DNA from: Rhizobium sp. P38BS-XIX
GTDB taxonomy: Bacteria > Pseudomonadota > Alphaproteobacteria > Rhizobiales > Rhizobiaceae
DNA: 64,000 nt
NCBI RefSeq assembly: GCF_012641435.1
Contig: NZ_JABAIJ010000001.1
Coordinates: 1,550,001-1,614,000 of the forward strand
Reading direction: 5' to 3'
Shown here: piece by piece, positions 9,935-17,769 of the stretch
Layout: each line of letters starts with the position of its first letter
How positions within the stretch are numbered: the stretch's first letter is position 1
Notes under the pieces: model-generated
Told to the model about the DNA's origin: nothing
What the model saw: only the letters and a program-made list of their open reading frames with translations
Database searches by the model: none
Translations under genes and position numbers: made by a program

Positions 9935-10840
9935 TCAGGGCCTAGCCTTTGCAAACCTGTCGTCGTAGCCGAAATCGTATTTCAGCAACGCTGAGATCGG
10001 CGAATAATTGATGAATGCCACGCCCCGCTCTGCAGCGATCTGTCTTGCAAAGACAAGGTGCTCGACGATGCGGCCCTCCGCACGGGCGATACCGGAAAAA
10101 GCCGTATCGTCGCCGGTCTCGTAAAATCTTGGTTCGCCGGCATTCGAGATGTCTATGCCGAGAAAACCAACGGACTGTTGCGCGCAGTACAATGCAAATT
10201 GCAACGCCGACACAGCGACGGATCCGCCGAGGAAAACACCGCGATCCGGCGAAAGCGAGAAGCCGGCCGAACCGGCCGCATCCAGACGCACATATTGAAG
10301 CTTCTTCAAATCGTCGAGCGAACGGCGACGCGCACCATAGGGCTTGCGGATATCATCGATCAGAATGATCGTCTTGTCCGAAAGCCATCCCTTGTCGATC
10401 TCACAGAGCGCCCGCAATACGGAGACCGAAAACAGGCAAAGCGAACCGGGCAATATCTTCCTTCGCATGGTTTCGATGTGTCGCCACACGAAACGCTCGT
10501 CCTCGACCGCGATGGCCAGCGGCTCTTCGATCTGCTCGCCAATCAGCCTGATTGCGCCATTGAGGAGTATGGCGCTGCGCGGTTCCATCTGGCTCAGATC
10601 GCAATCGCGGATCGATGGACCGGAACCGACAATATATATGGCATTCCCGCAGCGTTCCCGCAGCCGATCCATTCCCGCAAGGCTGGCGACCTTGGCGCCA
10701 CGGTAGAGCACTTCGCTGATATTCTGGCTGCGGACGATGCTGAGCCCCGGATACCAATCCTGCACATGTGCCAGCGAACCGCCCAAAAACAGGCGCACAC
10801 CGGACTTGATCAGTGATCGATGCCAGGGCCGATCCGCCAT
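9935..10840 (-). CDS. DUF115-like Rossmann protein in LPS-core locus
   Basis: 301 residues, not confidently recognised. A Rossmann-like start AIYIVGSGPSIRDCD lies near residues 67-81, followed by AILLNGAI and, late in the protein, GVFLGGSVAVSALQFAL and VGFLGIDISN. This order (GSGPS, then a late GxD) is what DUF115/MptE-like and some sialyltransferase-like proteins show. Four bases after the lrp-type gene and upstream of the GT2/GT92-like gene, it is very probably in the same LPS operon. A role in LPS outer core or O-chain modification is inference from context. Confidence 0.6.
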   Translation of the reverse strand: MADRPWHRSLIKSGVRLFLGGSLAHVQDWYPGLSIVRSQNISEVLYRGAKVASLAGMDRLRERCGNAIYIVGSGPSIRDCDLSQMEPRSAILLNGAIRLIGEQIEEPLAIAVEDERFVWRHIETMRRKILPGSLCLFSVSVLRALCEIDKGWLSDKTIILIDDIRKPYGARRRSLDDLKKLQYVRLDAAGSAGFSLSPDRGVFLGGSVAVSALQFALYCAQQSVGFLGIDISNAGEPRFYETGDDTAFSGIARAEGRIVEHLVFARQIAAERGVAFINYSPISALLKYDFGYDDRFAKARP

Positions 10841-10844
10841 GCGC

Positions 10845-11312
10845 CTAAAGCTCCACCAGGCCGAGCTTCTTGACCTGCCGAATGGTCAGCATCGTGCGCA
10901 CCGTGTCGACATGCTCGTTTGCCGTCAGGACTTCGATGACGAAATCCTGGAAGCGCGTCAGGTTTTCGGCAACGCAGTGCAATAGAAAATCGCTGTCGCC
11001 GGAAACCATCCATGCCTGCCTGACCAGCGGCCATGCCGAGGTCGCACCGGCGAATGCCTTGAGGTTCGCTTCCGACTGATGCTTGAGACCAACCATGCAG
11101 AATGCCACGAGATCAAAGCCCAGCTTCGGGCTGTTCAGCATGGCATGATAACCCTCGATAACGCCCGCTTCCTCAAGCTTGCGCACCCGGCGCAGGCATG
11201 GCGGCGCCGAGATGCCGACACGATCCGCGAGTTCGACGTTGGTCATGCGTCCGTCCCGCTGGAGTTCCCGCAGAATCTTGATATCGATGGCATCGAGCTC
11301 AGCGCGAAGCAC
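10845..11312 (-). CDS. Lrp/AsnC-family regulator (Lrp3 position)
   Basis: 155-residue feast/famine regulator: N-terminal winged helix-turn-helix (LDAIDIKILRELQRDGRMTNVELADRVGIS, helix-turn-helix up to about residue 50) and C-terminal RAM ligand/oligomerisation domain. The start is GTG. It heads a minus-strand operon with two glycan genes and is divergent from trxB. As I recall, in S. meliloti the matching gene is lrp3, first gene of the lrp3-lpsCDE operon activated by LsrB; here lsrB lies just beyond trxB, so the arrangement is conserved except for one fewer lps gene. Confidence 0.88.
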   Translation of the reverse strand: MLRAELDAIDIKILRELQRDGRMTNVELADRVGISAPPCLRRVRKLEEAGVIEGYHAMLNSPKLGFDLVAFCMVGLKHQSEANLKAFAGATSAWPLVRQAWMVSGDSDFLLHCVAENLTRFQDFVIEVLTANEHVDTVRTMLTIRQVKKLGLVEL

Positions 11313-11442
11313 TTTTATTGCCTTTCTTTAATTCCCCCTCGCCAGCTTCTATATAAGGCTGGAAAATACGCAAGAAAGTTTCTCTCGCGTAATTGATTCT
11401 TACACAAAGCAGATTTGCCCTGTGTGTAATGCAAGGCTGCCC

Positions 11443-11470
11443 TTGAATAAATGCATAAGGCAATCATAAA
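11443..11470 (+). promoter_or_regulatory. Candidate trxB promoter
   Basis: TTGAAT (11443-11448), 16-bp spacer, CATAAA (11465-11470), about 75 bp before trxB in the 239-bp gap to the divergent lrp-type gene. The -10 half is only fair. The same gap should hold the lrp-operon promoter; several AT-rich imperfect dyads suit a LysR-type site, but none is decisive. Confidence 0.35.
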
Positions 11471-11551
11471 TGGACCAGCGGAACGTGAAATCGCCTGCTT
11501 TGAGCGTTTGAAGCCGTGATTTCCCAAGCGCTGAAATTGAAAGGACTGACT

Positions 11552-12526
11552 ATGCCTGCCCGCCACACGAAGGTGCTCATCATCGGCTCCGGCCCCGCCG
11601 GTTATACCGCAGCGGTTTATGCCGCGCGTGCGATGCTGCAGCCGGTTTTGATCGCAGGACTGGAACAGGGCGGCCAGCTGATGATCACGACTGATGTCGA
11701 GAACTATCCGGGCTTTGCCGATCCGATCCAGGGTCCGTGGCTGATGGAGCAGATGCTGCAGCAGGCTCAGCATGTCGGCGCAGAAATCGTCAACGATCTC
11801 GTGACCGAAGTCGACACCAGCAAGCGTCCTTTCGTTGCCCTTACCGATAGCGGCCAGGTCTGGACCGCCGACACTCTGATCATTGCCACCGGCGCGAAGG
11901 CGAAGTGGCTCGGCATCGAGAGCGAGCAGCATTTCCAGGGCTTCGGCGTATCAGCATGCGCCACCTGCGACGGTTTCTTCTATCGCAACAAGGATGTCAT
12001 CGTGGTCGGCGGCGGCAACAGTGCCGTCGAGGAAGCGCTCTATCTGTCCAACATCACCAAGTCGGTGACGGTGGTGCATCGCCGCGACTCGTTCCGCGCG
12101 GAAAAGATCCTGCAGGAGCGCCTGTTCGCCAAGGCCAACGTCAAGGTGTTGTGGAACACCGAAGTGGCAGAGATCACCGGCACGCCGGCCAAGCCACCGA
12201 TGCCACCGTCCGTGACCGGCGCGCGCCTGCGCGATGTGCGCAGCGGCGCCATCACCGAAACGCCCGTCGACGGTGTCTTCGTGGCCATCGGGCATGCACC
12301 GGCGACCGAACTTTTCAAGGGCAAGCTGAAACTCAAGGACAACGGCTATCTCTGGACCGCGCCCGATTCGACCGCGACCAACGTCGAAGGCATCTATGCC
12401 GCGGGCGACGTCACCGACGATACCTTCCGTCAGGCCATCACGGCCGCGGGAATGGGCTGCATGGCAGCGCTTGAGGCAGAACGTTACCTGACCGGGCACA
12501 TGCCCGTCGCCGTGGCCGCGGAGTGA
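11552..12526 (+). CDS. trxB: Thioredoxin reductase
   Basis: FAD enzyme that passes electrons from NADPH to thioredoxin. 324 residues. FAD-binding GSGPAGYTAAVYAAR at about 13-27, redox-active CATC at 136-139, NADPH-binding GGGNSAVEEAL after it, and the C-terminal FAD motif YAAGDVTDDTFRQ. The start MPARHTK has AAGGAC six bases upstream and fits the family; an upstream in-frame ATG at 11516 would add 12 unlikely residues. It overlaps the leader of lsrB, giving a redox enzyme next to a redox-linked regulator. Confidence 0.97.
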   Translation: MPARHTKVLIIGSGPAGYTAAVYAARAMLQPVLIAGLEQGGQLMITTDVENYPGFADPIQGPWLMEQMLQQAQHVGAEIVNDLVTEVDTSKRPFVALTDSGQVWTADTLIIATGAKAKWLGIESEQHFQGFGVSACATCDGFFYRNKDVIVVGGGNSAVEEALYLSNITKSVTVVHRRDSFRAEKILQERLFAKANVKVLWNTEVAEITGTPAKPPMPPSVTGARLRDVRSGAITETPVDGVFVAIGHAPATELFKGKLKLKDNGYLWTAPDSTATNVEGIYAAGDVTDDTFRQAITAAGMGCMAALEAERYLTGHMPVAVAAE

Positions 12527-12549
12527 TGCAGCCGATGAGGGGAAACGGC

Positions 12550-13446
12550 ATGCCATTGGATTGGGACAAGCTGCGTATCTTTCACGCGGCTGCCGAGGCG
12601 GGTTCATTCACGCATGCGGCCGACAAATTGCATTTGTCCCAATCCGCCATCAGCCGGCAGGTCAGCGCTCTCGAGCAAGACGTCGGCATCAAGCTTTTTC
12701 ACCGGCATGCGCGCGGTCTTATCCTGACCGAACAAGGTGAGCTGCTTTATCGCACCGCACACGATGTTCTGCTGAAGCTCGAAACGGTCAAGATGCAATT
12801 GACCGAAACGACCGACAAGCCGAGCGGCAAGCTGCGCGTCACGACGACGGTCGGCCTCGGCCAGGGCTGGCTCACCGACAAGATTCAGGAGTTCCTGCAG
12901 CTCTATCCCGACATGTCGATCCAGCTCATCCTCGACAACGAGGAGCTGGACGTGAACATGCGACATGCGGATTGCGCCATTCGTCTGCGCCAGCCGCAGC
13001 AGTCGGATCTGATCCAGCGCAAGCTCTTTACCGTGCACATGCACGTCTATGCTGCCCCCTCCTACATCAACCGCTACGGCGAACCGCAGTCGGTGGAGGA
13101 CCTGGACGAGCATCGCATCATCAGCTTCGGCGAGCCGGCACCGAACTACCTGCTCGACGTCAATTGGCTGGAAATCGCCGGGCGCTCCTCCGACAACAAA
13201 CGCGCTCCGCATCTGCAGATCAACAGCCAGACGTCGATCAAGCGCGCCTGCCTGCTGGGCATCGGCATCGCCGTGCTGCCGGACTACATTGTTGGTCGCG
13301 ACCCCGGTCTCATTCAGCTCGCGATCAATGCTGACGTACCATCCTTCGACACTTATTTCTGCTATCCAGATGAAATGAAAAATGCGGCTAAGCTCAAGGT
13401 TTTCCGTGATTTTATCGTCGCGAAAGCCCGTAACTGGAATTTCTGA
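12550..13446 (+). CDS. lsrB: LysR-family regulator, LsrB type
   Basis: 298-residue LysR-type regulator: helix-turn-helix at about 5-63 (FTHAADKLHLSQSAISRQVSALE) and periplasmic-binding-like effector domain. Position between trxB and the AbcR sRNAs, beside a lrp-type/lps operon, is that of S. meliloti and Agrobacterium lsrB, reported as a thiol/oxidative-stress regulator that also activates LPS genes. Cys residues in the effector domain (DCAIRLR, RACLLGIG, YFCYPDE) could sense oxidation. The start MPLDWDK has GAGGGG seven bases upstream; an earlier in-frame ATG at 12523 overlaps the trxB stop and is less likely. Confidence 0.9.
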   Translation: MPLDWDKLRIFHAAAEAGSFTHAADKLHLSQSAISRQVSALEQDVGIKLFHRHARGLILTEQGELLYRTAHDVLLKLETVKMQLTETTDKPSGKLRVTTTVGLGQGWLTDKIQEFLQLYPDMSIQLILDNEELDVNMRHADCAIRLRQPQQSDLIQRKLFTVHMHVYAAPSYINRYGEPQSVEDLDEHRIISFGEPAPNYLLDVNWLEIAGRSSDNKRAPHLQINSQTSIKRACLLGIGIAVLPDYIVGRDPGLIQLAINADVPSFDTYFCYPDEMKNAAKLKVFRDFIVAKARNWNF

Positions 13447-13566
13447 CGAAGGTAAGTCACTGATAACCAACTCTTTTTGAGGCTAATATATCAGCTCCGC
13501 TTATTATGCATGGCTGATATGCACAAAACGGAGTTGAAGCCTGCCCATTTAACTACCATATCGCAC

Positions 13567-13684
13567 ATAGCTGATGCACATGGTGGCTTTTCCTCCCAGT
13601 TCCACCGCATTGGCTGTTCCCCTCTGGAGGTTTTTGACCTTCATACCTATAGGGCCCTGGTTCACTCCGGAGGCCCTTTTTTTT
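13567..13684 (+). ncRNA. abcR: AbcR-family trans-acting sRNA, copy 1
   Basis: First of two tandem near-identical units between lsrB and an arsR-type gene, the position of AbcR1/AbcR2 (alpha-r15 family) in Rhizobiaceae. Promoter TTGAAG (13534-13539), 16-bp spacer, CCATAT (13556-13561). The unit carries the ribosome-site-complementary TCCTCCCAG (13591-13599), the known kind of targeting loop by which AbcR sRNAs, with Hfq, block translation of ABC-transporter mRNAs. It ends with a GGGCC/GGCCC hairpin (13652-13676) and eight T. Start is inferred from the -10 box; about 118 nt. Which copy is abcR1 I cannot decide. Confidence 0.88.
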
Positions 13685-13769
13685 GCCCTTTTGCTGCCAG
13701 GCCTGCAAACGCATAACTGCCATGCACAAAAAAGCATTGCGCACTGCACAAATTAGCATCATAACGCAC

Positions 13770-13888
13770 ACAGCTGATGCACACGGTGGCTTTTCCTCCC
13801 AGTTCCACCGCATTGGCTGTTCCCCTCTGGAGGTTTTGACCTTCACACCTATAAGGGCCCTGGTTTACTCCGGTGGCCCTCTTTTTTT
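13770..13888 (+). ncRNA. abcR: AbcR-family trans-acting sRNA, copy 2
   Basis: Second tandem AbcR unit, very similar to the copy 200 bp upstream over its whole length, including TCCTCCCAG (13794-13802), the neighbouring TTCCACCGCATTGGCTG and the stem-loop end. Terminator stem AGGGCC (13854-13859) with GGCCCT (13875-13880), then a C and seven T. Promoter TTGCGC (13737-13742), 16-bp spacer, TCATAA (13759-13764): the same spacing as copy 1 but different boxes, so the two are probably expressed differently. Confidence 0.88.
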
Positions 13889-13947
13889 GCCCATTTTCTA
13901 AGCACTCATCTCGGCTGCCCTGCAGAAAATAATGTTCTGCGCCGATC

Positions 13948-13994
13948 TTGATATATCGGAATCGATCGATACATATATCGAAATTCTTCGATAT
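13948..13994 (+). promoter_or_regulatory. arsR operon promoter with palindromic operator
   Basis: TTGATA (13948-13953), 17-bp spacer, ACATAT (13971-13976). The -10 region is overlapped by a perfect inverted repeat ATATCGAA (13975-13982), 4-nt centre, TTCGATAT (13987-13994). A second, looser group of ATCG/CGAT half-sites fills the spacer. A repressor bound here would block polymerase, so the ArsR protein encoded 16 bp downstream most likely represses itself and the transporter and reductase behind it. Confidence 0.75.
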
Positions 13995-14010
13995 TCATTT
14001 GGTGAACACC

Positions 14011-14304
14011 ATGGACAAGAGCGAGATTCTGAAGGCCCTGGCCCATCCGGCACGGCTCGAAATCCTCAACCACCTGAAAGATCCGCAGGCCCATTTTCCG
14101 ACACAGGAGCATCCGCTGGAACTCGGCGTCTGCGCCAGTCAGTTCGAACGCTGCGGCCTGTCGCAATCCACCGTCTCCGCTCACCTCAGCACATTGCACC
14201 GCGCCGGCCTGGTGACGACGCGACGTCTGGGTCAGTGGATCTTCTATAAGCGCAACGAGGAAACCATCGCTGAATTCCTCGCAGCCATGCAAAAGGAACT
14301 CTGA
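14011..14304 (+). CDS. ArsR-family repressor, two-cysteine type
   Basis: 97-residue winged-helix repressor (ALAHPARLEILNHL, then LSQSTVSAHLSTLHRAGLV as recognition helix). The metal-binding CxC of arsenic/cadmium sensors is absent; instead Cys41 and Cys48 lie just before the recognition helix, which could form a disulfide or react with electrophiles. The start ATGGACAAG was chosen because it begins the fold; an upstream in-frame codon at 13948 would run through the operator. First gene of a three-gene operon with an MFS exporter (2 bp away) and an Old Yellow Enzyme. Confidence 0.88.
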   Translation: MDKSEILKALAHPARLEILNHLKDPQAHFPTQEHPLELGVCASQFERCGLSQSTVSAHLSTLHRAGLVTTRRLGQWIFYKRNEETIAEFLAAMQKEL

Positions 14305-14306
14305 AC

Positions 14307-15473
14307 ATGCCGCTTGCGCTTCTTGTTCTCGCGCTCAGCTCGTTTGCCATCGGCACCACCGAATTCGTCATCATGGGCCTGCTGCCCGAGGTCGGTTTGG
14401 ATCTTGGTGTCACCATCCCGCAGGCGGGCTGGCTGGTCACAGGCTATGCACTTGCCGTCGCGATCGGCGCACCGATCATGGCGGTGTCGACTGCCCATCT
14501 TCGCCGCCGCTCGGCGTTGATCATGCTGATGGGCTTCTTCATTCTCGGAAACCTTCTCTGCGCTGTCGCTCCCAATTACTGGATCCTGATGATCGCCCGT
14601 ATCGTCACGGCACTTTGCCATGGCGCCTTCTTCGGCATCGGGTCGGTCGTTGCCGCAAGCCTTGTCCCCGAAGACCGTAAGGCCCGCGCCGTCGCGCTGA
14701 TGTTTACTGGTTTGACGCTCGCCAACGTGCTCGGCGTTCCCCTCGGCACGGCATTCGGCCAGGCTTTCGGCTGGCGTGCTCCCTTCTGGATCGTCACGTT
14801 GCTTGGCGTCGCTTCGATCGCCGGCCTCGTCGCCGTCCTGCCGAAGAACGAAGAAAGGCCTGAGGGCAGCCTCGGCCGCGAAATCGCCGCGTTGCGTGGT
14901 CTCGGCCTCTGGCTGGCATTGCTCACCACCGTCTTCTTCTCGGCCGCCATGTTCGCGCTCTTCACCTATATCGCCCCGATGCTGCGCGACGTTACCGGCG
15001 TTTCGCCGCACACCGTCACCCTCACGCTGCTGTCGATCGGTGTCGGCCTGACCATCGGCAACCTGATCGGTGGCAAACTGGCGGACTGGCGCCTCGGCAC
15101 GACGCTGGCCGGTGTGTTCCTGGCGATCGCAATCACCTCGGCGATCTTCAGCGTGACGATTCACTCCGTCATCGGCGCCGAGATCACTCTGTTCCTGTGG
15201 GCAGCTGCAGCCTTTGCCGCCGTACCTGCCCTGCAGATCAACGTCGTTGCCTTCGGCAAGGACGCCCCCAACCTCGTCTCGACCATCAATATCGGCGCAT
15301 TCAACACGGGCAACGCACTCGGTGCCTGGATTGGCGGCGTTGTCATAGATGAGGGCTTCTCCCTGGCTCAGGTGCCGCTTGCCGGCTCCGCCATGGCGAT
15401 CCTCGGCCTGGTGACCGTCTTGCTGACGTTCGCCGCCATACGTCCCAAGGGCGAGGCGCTCGCCTCTTCCTGA
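14307..15473 (+). CDS. MFS exporter, AraJ/Cmr-like DHA1 family
   Basis: 388-residue inner-membrane drug:proton antiporter with about 12 helices. The start LALSSFAIGTTEFVIMGLLPEV is the DHA1 AraJ/SotB/chloramphenicol-efflux signature; the loop after helix 2 carries LRRRSAL and the loop after helix 6 LPKNEERPEG. Two bases after the arsR stop, so translationally coupled. Placed between an ArsR sensor and an Old Yellow Enzyme, it probably exports the compound, or its reduced product, that the regulator senses. Substrate unknown. Confidence 0.87.
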   Translation: MPLALLVLALSSFAIGTTEFVIMGLLPEVGLDLGVTIPQAGWLVTGYALAVAIGAPIMAVSTAHLRRRSALIMLMGFFILGNLLCAVAPNYWILMIARIVTALCHGAFFGIGSVVAASLVPEDRKARAVALMFTGLTLANVLGVPLGTAFGQAFGWRAPFWIVTLLGVASIAGLVAVLPKNEERPEGSLGREIAALRGLGLWLALLTTVFFSAAMFALFTYIAPMLRDVTGVSPHTVTLTLLSIGVGLTIGNLIGGKLADWRLGTTLAGVFLAIAITSAIFSVTIHSVIGAEITLFLWAAAAFAAVPALQINVVAFGKDAPNLVSTINIGAFNTGNALGAWIGGVVIDEGFSLAQVPLAGSAMAILGLVTVLLTFAAIRPKGEALASS

Positions 15474-15506
15474 TCTTTCTCCTCCCCCTCAAGAAAGGAC
15501 CTGCCA

Positions 15507-16619
15507 ATGACCAAATTGTTCGAACCGACGAAGCTTGGCGACATCGCACTTGCCAACCGCATCGTCATGGCACCGCTGACGCGCAATCGCTCGCCGAATG
15601 CCGTCCCGAATGAACTGAACGTCAAATACTATGCTCAGCGCGCAACCGCTGGCCTCATCATCACCGAGGCAACCGCCATCACCCATCAGGGTCAGGGCTA
15701 TGCCGATGTTCCCGGCCTCTACACCAAGGAAGCGCTTGACGGCTGGAAGAAGGTGACAGACGCGGTGCACGCAAACGGCGGCAAGATCGTCGTGCAGATG
15801 TGGCATGTCGGCCGTATCTCCCACACGACCCTGCAGCCGAATGGCGGCAAGCCGGTCTCGTCGACCTCGAAGCGAGCTGCAACCTCGAAGACCTATCTTG
15901 TCAACAGCGACGGCACCGGCGGTTTTGCCGATGTTTCCGAGCCGCGTGCGCTTGAAGCTTCCGAAATCCCGGGCATTATCGAAGACTACCGCAAGGCTGC
16001 TCGCGCCGCGATCGACGCCGGTTTCGACGGTGTCGAAATCCATGGCGCCAACGGCTATCTGATCGACCAGTTCCTGCGTGGCGATATCAATGACCGCACC
16101 GACCAGTACGGCGGCTCGATCGAAAATCGCGCCCGCTTCCTGTTCGAAGTTGTCGATGCGGTCACCAAGGAAATTGGTGCGGGCCGCACGGCCATCCGCA
16201 TCTCGCCCGTTACGCCATCGGGCGACGCCAGCGACCAGGCACCGCAGCAGCTGTTCACCTACGTCGTTGAAGGCCTGGCAAAATATGGCCTCGCCTATGT
16301 GCACGTGGTCGAAGGCCAGACCGGCGGCAAGCGCGACTTCCTGCCCTTCGATTACGACGCCCTGCACGCTGCCTACAAGGCTGCAGGCGGCACGGCCGGC
16401 TGGATGGTCAACAACGCCTATACCCGCGAGATGGCAATCGAAGCCGTCGACAGCGGCAAGGCTGATGTCGTTGCCTTCGGCAAGCCGTTCATTTCCAACC
16501 CGGACCTCGTTCACCGCCTGAAGGAAAATGCCCCGCTCGCAGCCTTCGACCAGACGACGCTCTATGGCGGCGGCCCGAAGGGTTATGCCGACTATCCGAC
16601 GCTGGACGAAGCGGCCTGA
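15507..16619 (+). CDS. Old Yellow Enzyme-family ene-reductase (NemA-like)
   Basis: FMN-dependent NAD(P)H oxidoreductase that reduces activated C=C bonds and often nitro compounds or electrophilic quinones. TIM barrel of 370 residues: MAPLTRNRSP at 21-30, VQMWHVGRISH at 96-106, and the substrate-anion pair His179/Asn182 with the proton donor Tyr184 in EIHGANGYLIDQF. C-terminal FGKPFISNPDLV binds the FMN phosphate. Ribosome site AAAGGA upstream. Last gene of the arsR operon; the terminator follows at 16651. The trio parallels nemR-nemA logic (thiol sensor, ene-reductase), by analogy only. Confidence 0.93.
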   Translation: MTKLFEPTKLGDIALANRIVMAPLTRNRSPNAVPNELNVKYYAQRATAGLIITEATAITHQGQGYADVPGLYTKEALDGWKKVTDAVHANGGKIVVQMWHVGRISHTTLQPNGGKPVSSTSKRAATSKTYLVNSDGTGGFADVSEPRALEASEIPGIIEDYRKAARAAIDAGFDGVEIHGANGYLIDQFLRGDINDRTDQYGGSIENRARFLFEVVDAVTKEIGAGRTAIRISPVTPSGDASDQAPQQLFTYVVEGLAKYGLAYVHVVEGQTGGKRDFLPFDYDALHAAYKAAGGTAGWMVNNAYTREMAIEAVDSGKADVVAFGKPFISNPDLVHRLKENAPLAAFDQTTLYGGGPKGYADYPTLDEAA

Positions 16620-16650
16620 GGCCTTAAGTCCCTGAAATTCTAGGATGAAA

Positions 16651-16684
16651 AAGCCCTCGCAGCCGATGTTGCGAGGGCTTTCTT
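16651..16684. terminator. Bidirectional intrinsic terminator
   Basis: Stem AAGCCCTCGC (16651-16660) with GCGAGGGCTT (16671-16680), flanked by AAAA on the left and TTTCTT on the right. It lies between the convergent reductase and oxidoreductase genes and can serve both. Confidence 0.85.
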
Positions 16685-16699
16685 ATAAGGTCAGACGTC

Positions 16700-17677
16700 T
16701 CACGCAGTCTGCAGACAACCGATCGACGCCAGGCTGCTTCTGACCGCCTCATCGATCGGCGTATGCGGTTCCTCGCCGAGCACGGCCCGCAGCTTGTCGT
16801 TCCGCATCTCGAGCGGCACATCCCAGAGATAGCTCATTTCCCGCAGCTCGCGCATAAACGGCACGAAGGGAGCGGCAAGCGGCACTGTCCACCAGGGGAA
16901 CGACCTTACCTTGATCTTATGGCCCACCACGCGCTGGACGGCTTCAACCATCTGGGTGCCGTCGCCATCCCAATGTCCGCGCATGTGATAGACGGCGAAG
17001 TTCGGAAGCTCGTCAGCTTTTTCGATCAGGCGGATCATCGTCTCGGCAACGTCAGGCAGATAGGCCCACTGATGGCCGAGGCCGCGCTTGCCCGGATAGG
17101 TCATCGAATTGACCGGCTTGCCGGGCGTGACCATGGCCTGCGAGAACCAGCTGTTGGCACGCGAACCACCGAAGAAATCGCCGGCCCGCACGATGATAAC
17201 CGGAGTATTGCCCTGCTCTGCCGCGGCTTTCAGGCGGCGCTCCATCTGCACGCGGATCGCTCCTTTCCGGGTCTTCGGCCGCTGCACGCTGTCCTCGCTC
17301 ACATTCGGGAAGACGTCAGGACCGAAATTATAGACCGTGCCGGGCAGCACGATGCGGGCGCCGACGGCCTTGGCCGCTGCAATGGTGTTGTCCAGCATCG
17401 GCAGCACGACTTGCGCCCAGTTGCGGTATCCGGGTGGGTTGACGCCATGCACGATGATTTCAGCACCCTGCGCCGCTTTCAACACGTCTGCAGCCTGCAT
17501 GGCGTCGCCCTGTATCCATTCGAAATTCGGTTGGTGGCGCGCAGCTTCCGTCGCATCGCGATTAAGCGCGCGGATGTGCCAGCCACGACGGGCAAGCCCG
17601 TCGGCGACCGCGCCACCGATGCCGCCTGTTGCGCCGAGTATCAAGGCCGTCTTGGTATTTGCTGTCTGGTTGTTCAT
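16700..17677 (-). CDS. NAD-dependent epimerase/atypical SDR oxidoreductase
   Basis: 325-residue Rossmann-fold protein. Nucleotide site LILGATGGIGGAVADGLARRG near the N-terminus, LPGTVYNFG in the region of the catalytic Ser/Thr and Tyr, and an extended substrate domain, as in atypical short-chain dehydrogenases. The start MNNQTANTK has GGAG six bases upstream; further in-frame codons run to 17776 and would invade the divergent LysR gene, so they are rejected. Divergent from the LysR regulator with about 90 bp between starts, the classical LysR-target layout. Substrate unknown. Confidence 0.8.
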   Translation of the reverse strand: MNNQTANTKTALILGATGGIGGAVADGLARRGWHIRALNRDATEAARHQPNFEWIQGDAMQAADVLKAAQGAEIIVHGVNPPGYRNWAQVVLPMLDNTIAAAKAVGARIVLPGTVYNFGPDVFPNVSEDSVQRPKTRKGAIRVQMERRLKAAAEQGNTPVIIVRAGDFFGGSRANSWFSQAMVTPGKPVNSMTYPGKRGLGHQWAYLPDVAETMIRLIEKADELPNFAVYHMRGHWDGDGTQMVEAVQRVVGHKIKVRSFPWWTVPLAAPFVPFMRELREMSYLWDVPLEMRNDKLRAVLGEEPHTPIDEAVRSSLASIGCLQTA

Positions 17678-17769
17678 GGTCATCTCCATCGGTTTCGTTG
17701 GAATGACTATGCTTCGCACCGCGGATAAACGAAATTGCCGAAAAATCTGCAGATGATATACATAAATGT

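Noticed and set aside
13553..13846. Small open frames across the AbcR region
   Set aside because: They overlap promoters and sRNA hairpins and duplicate between copies only because the RNA does; no protein family.
13534..13888. Tandem duplication as a mobile element or CRISPR-like array
   Set aside because: Only two copies, each with its own promoter and terminator, and no target duplication or spacers.
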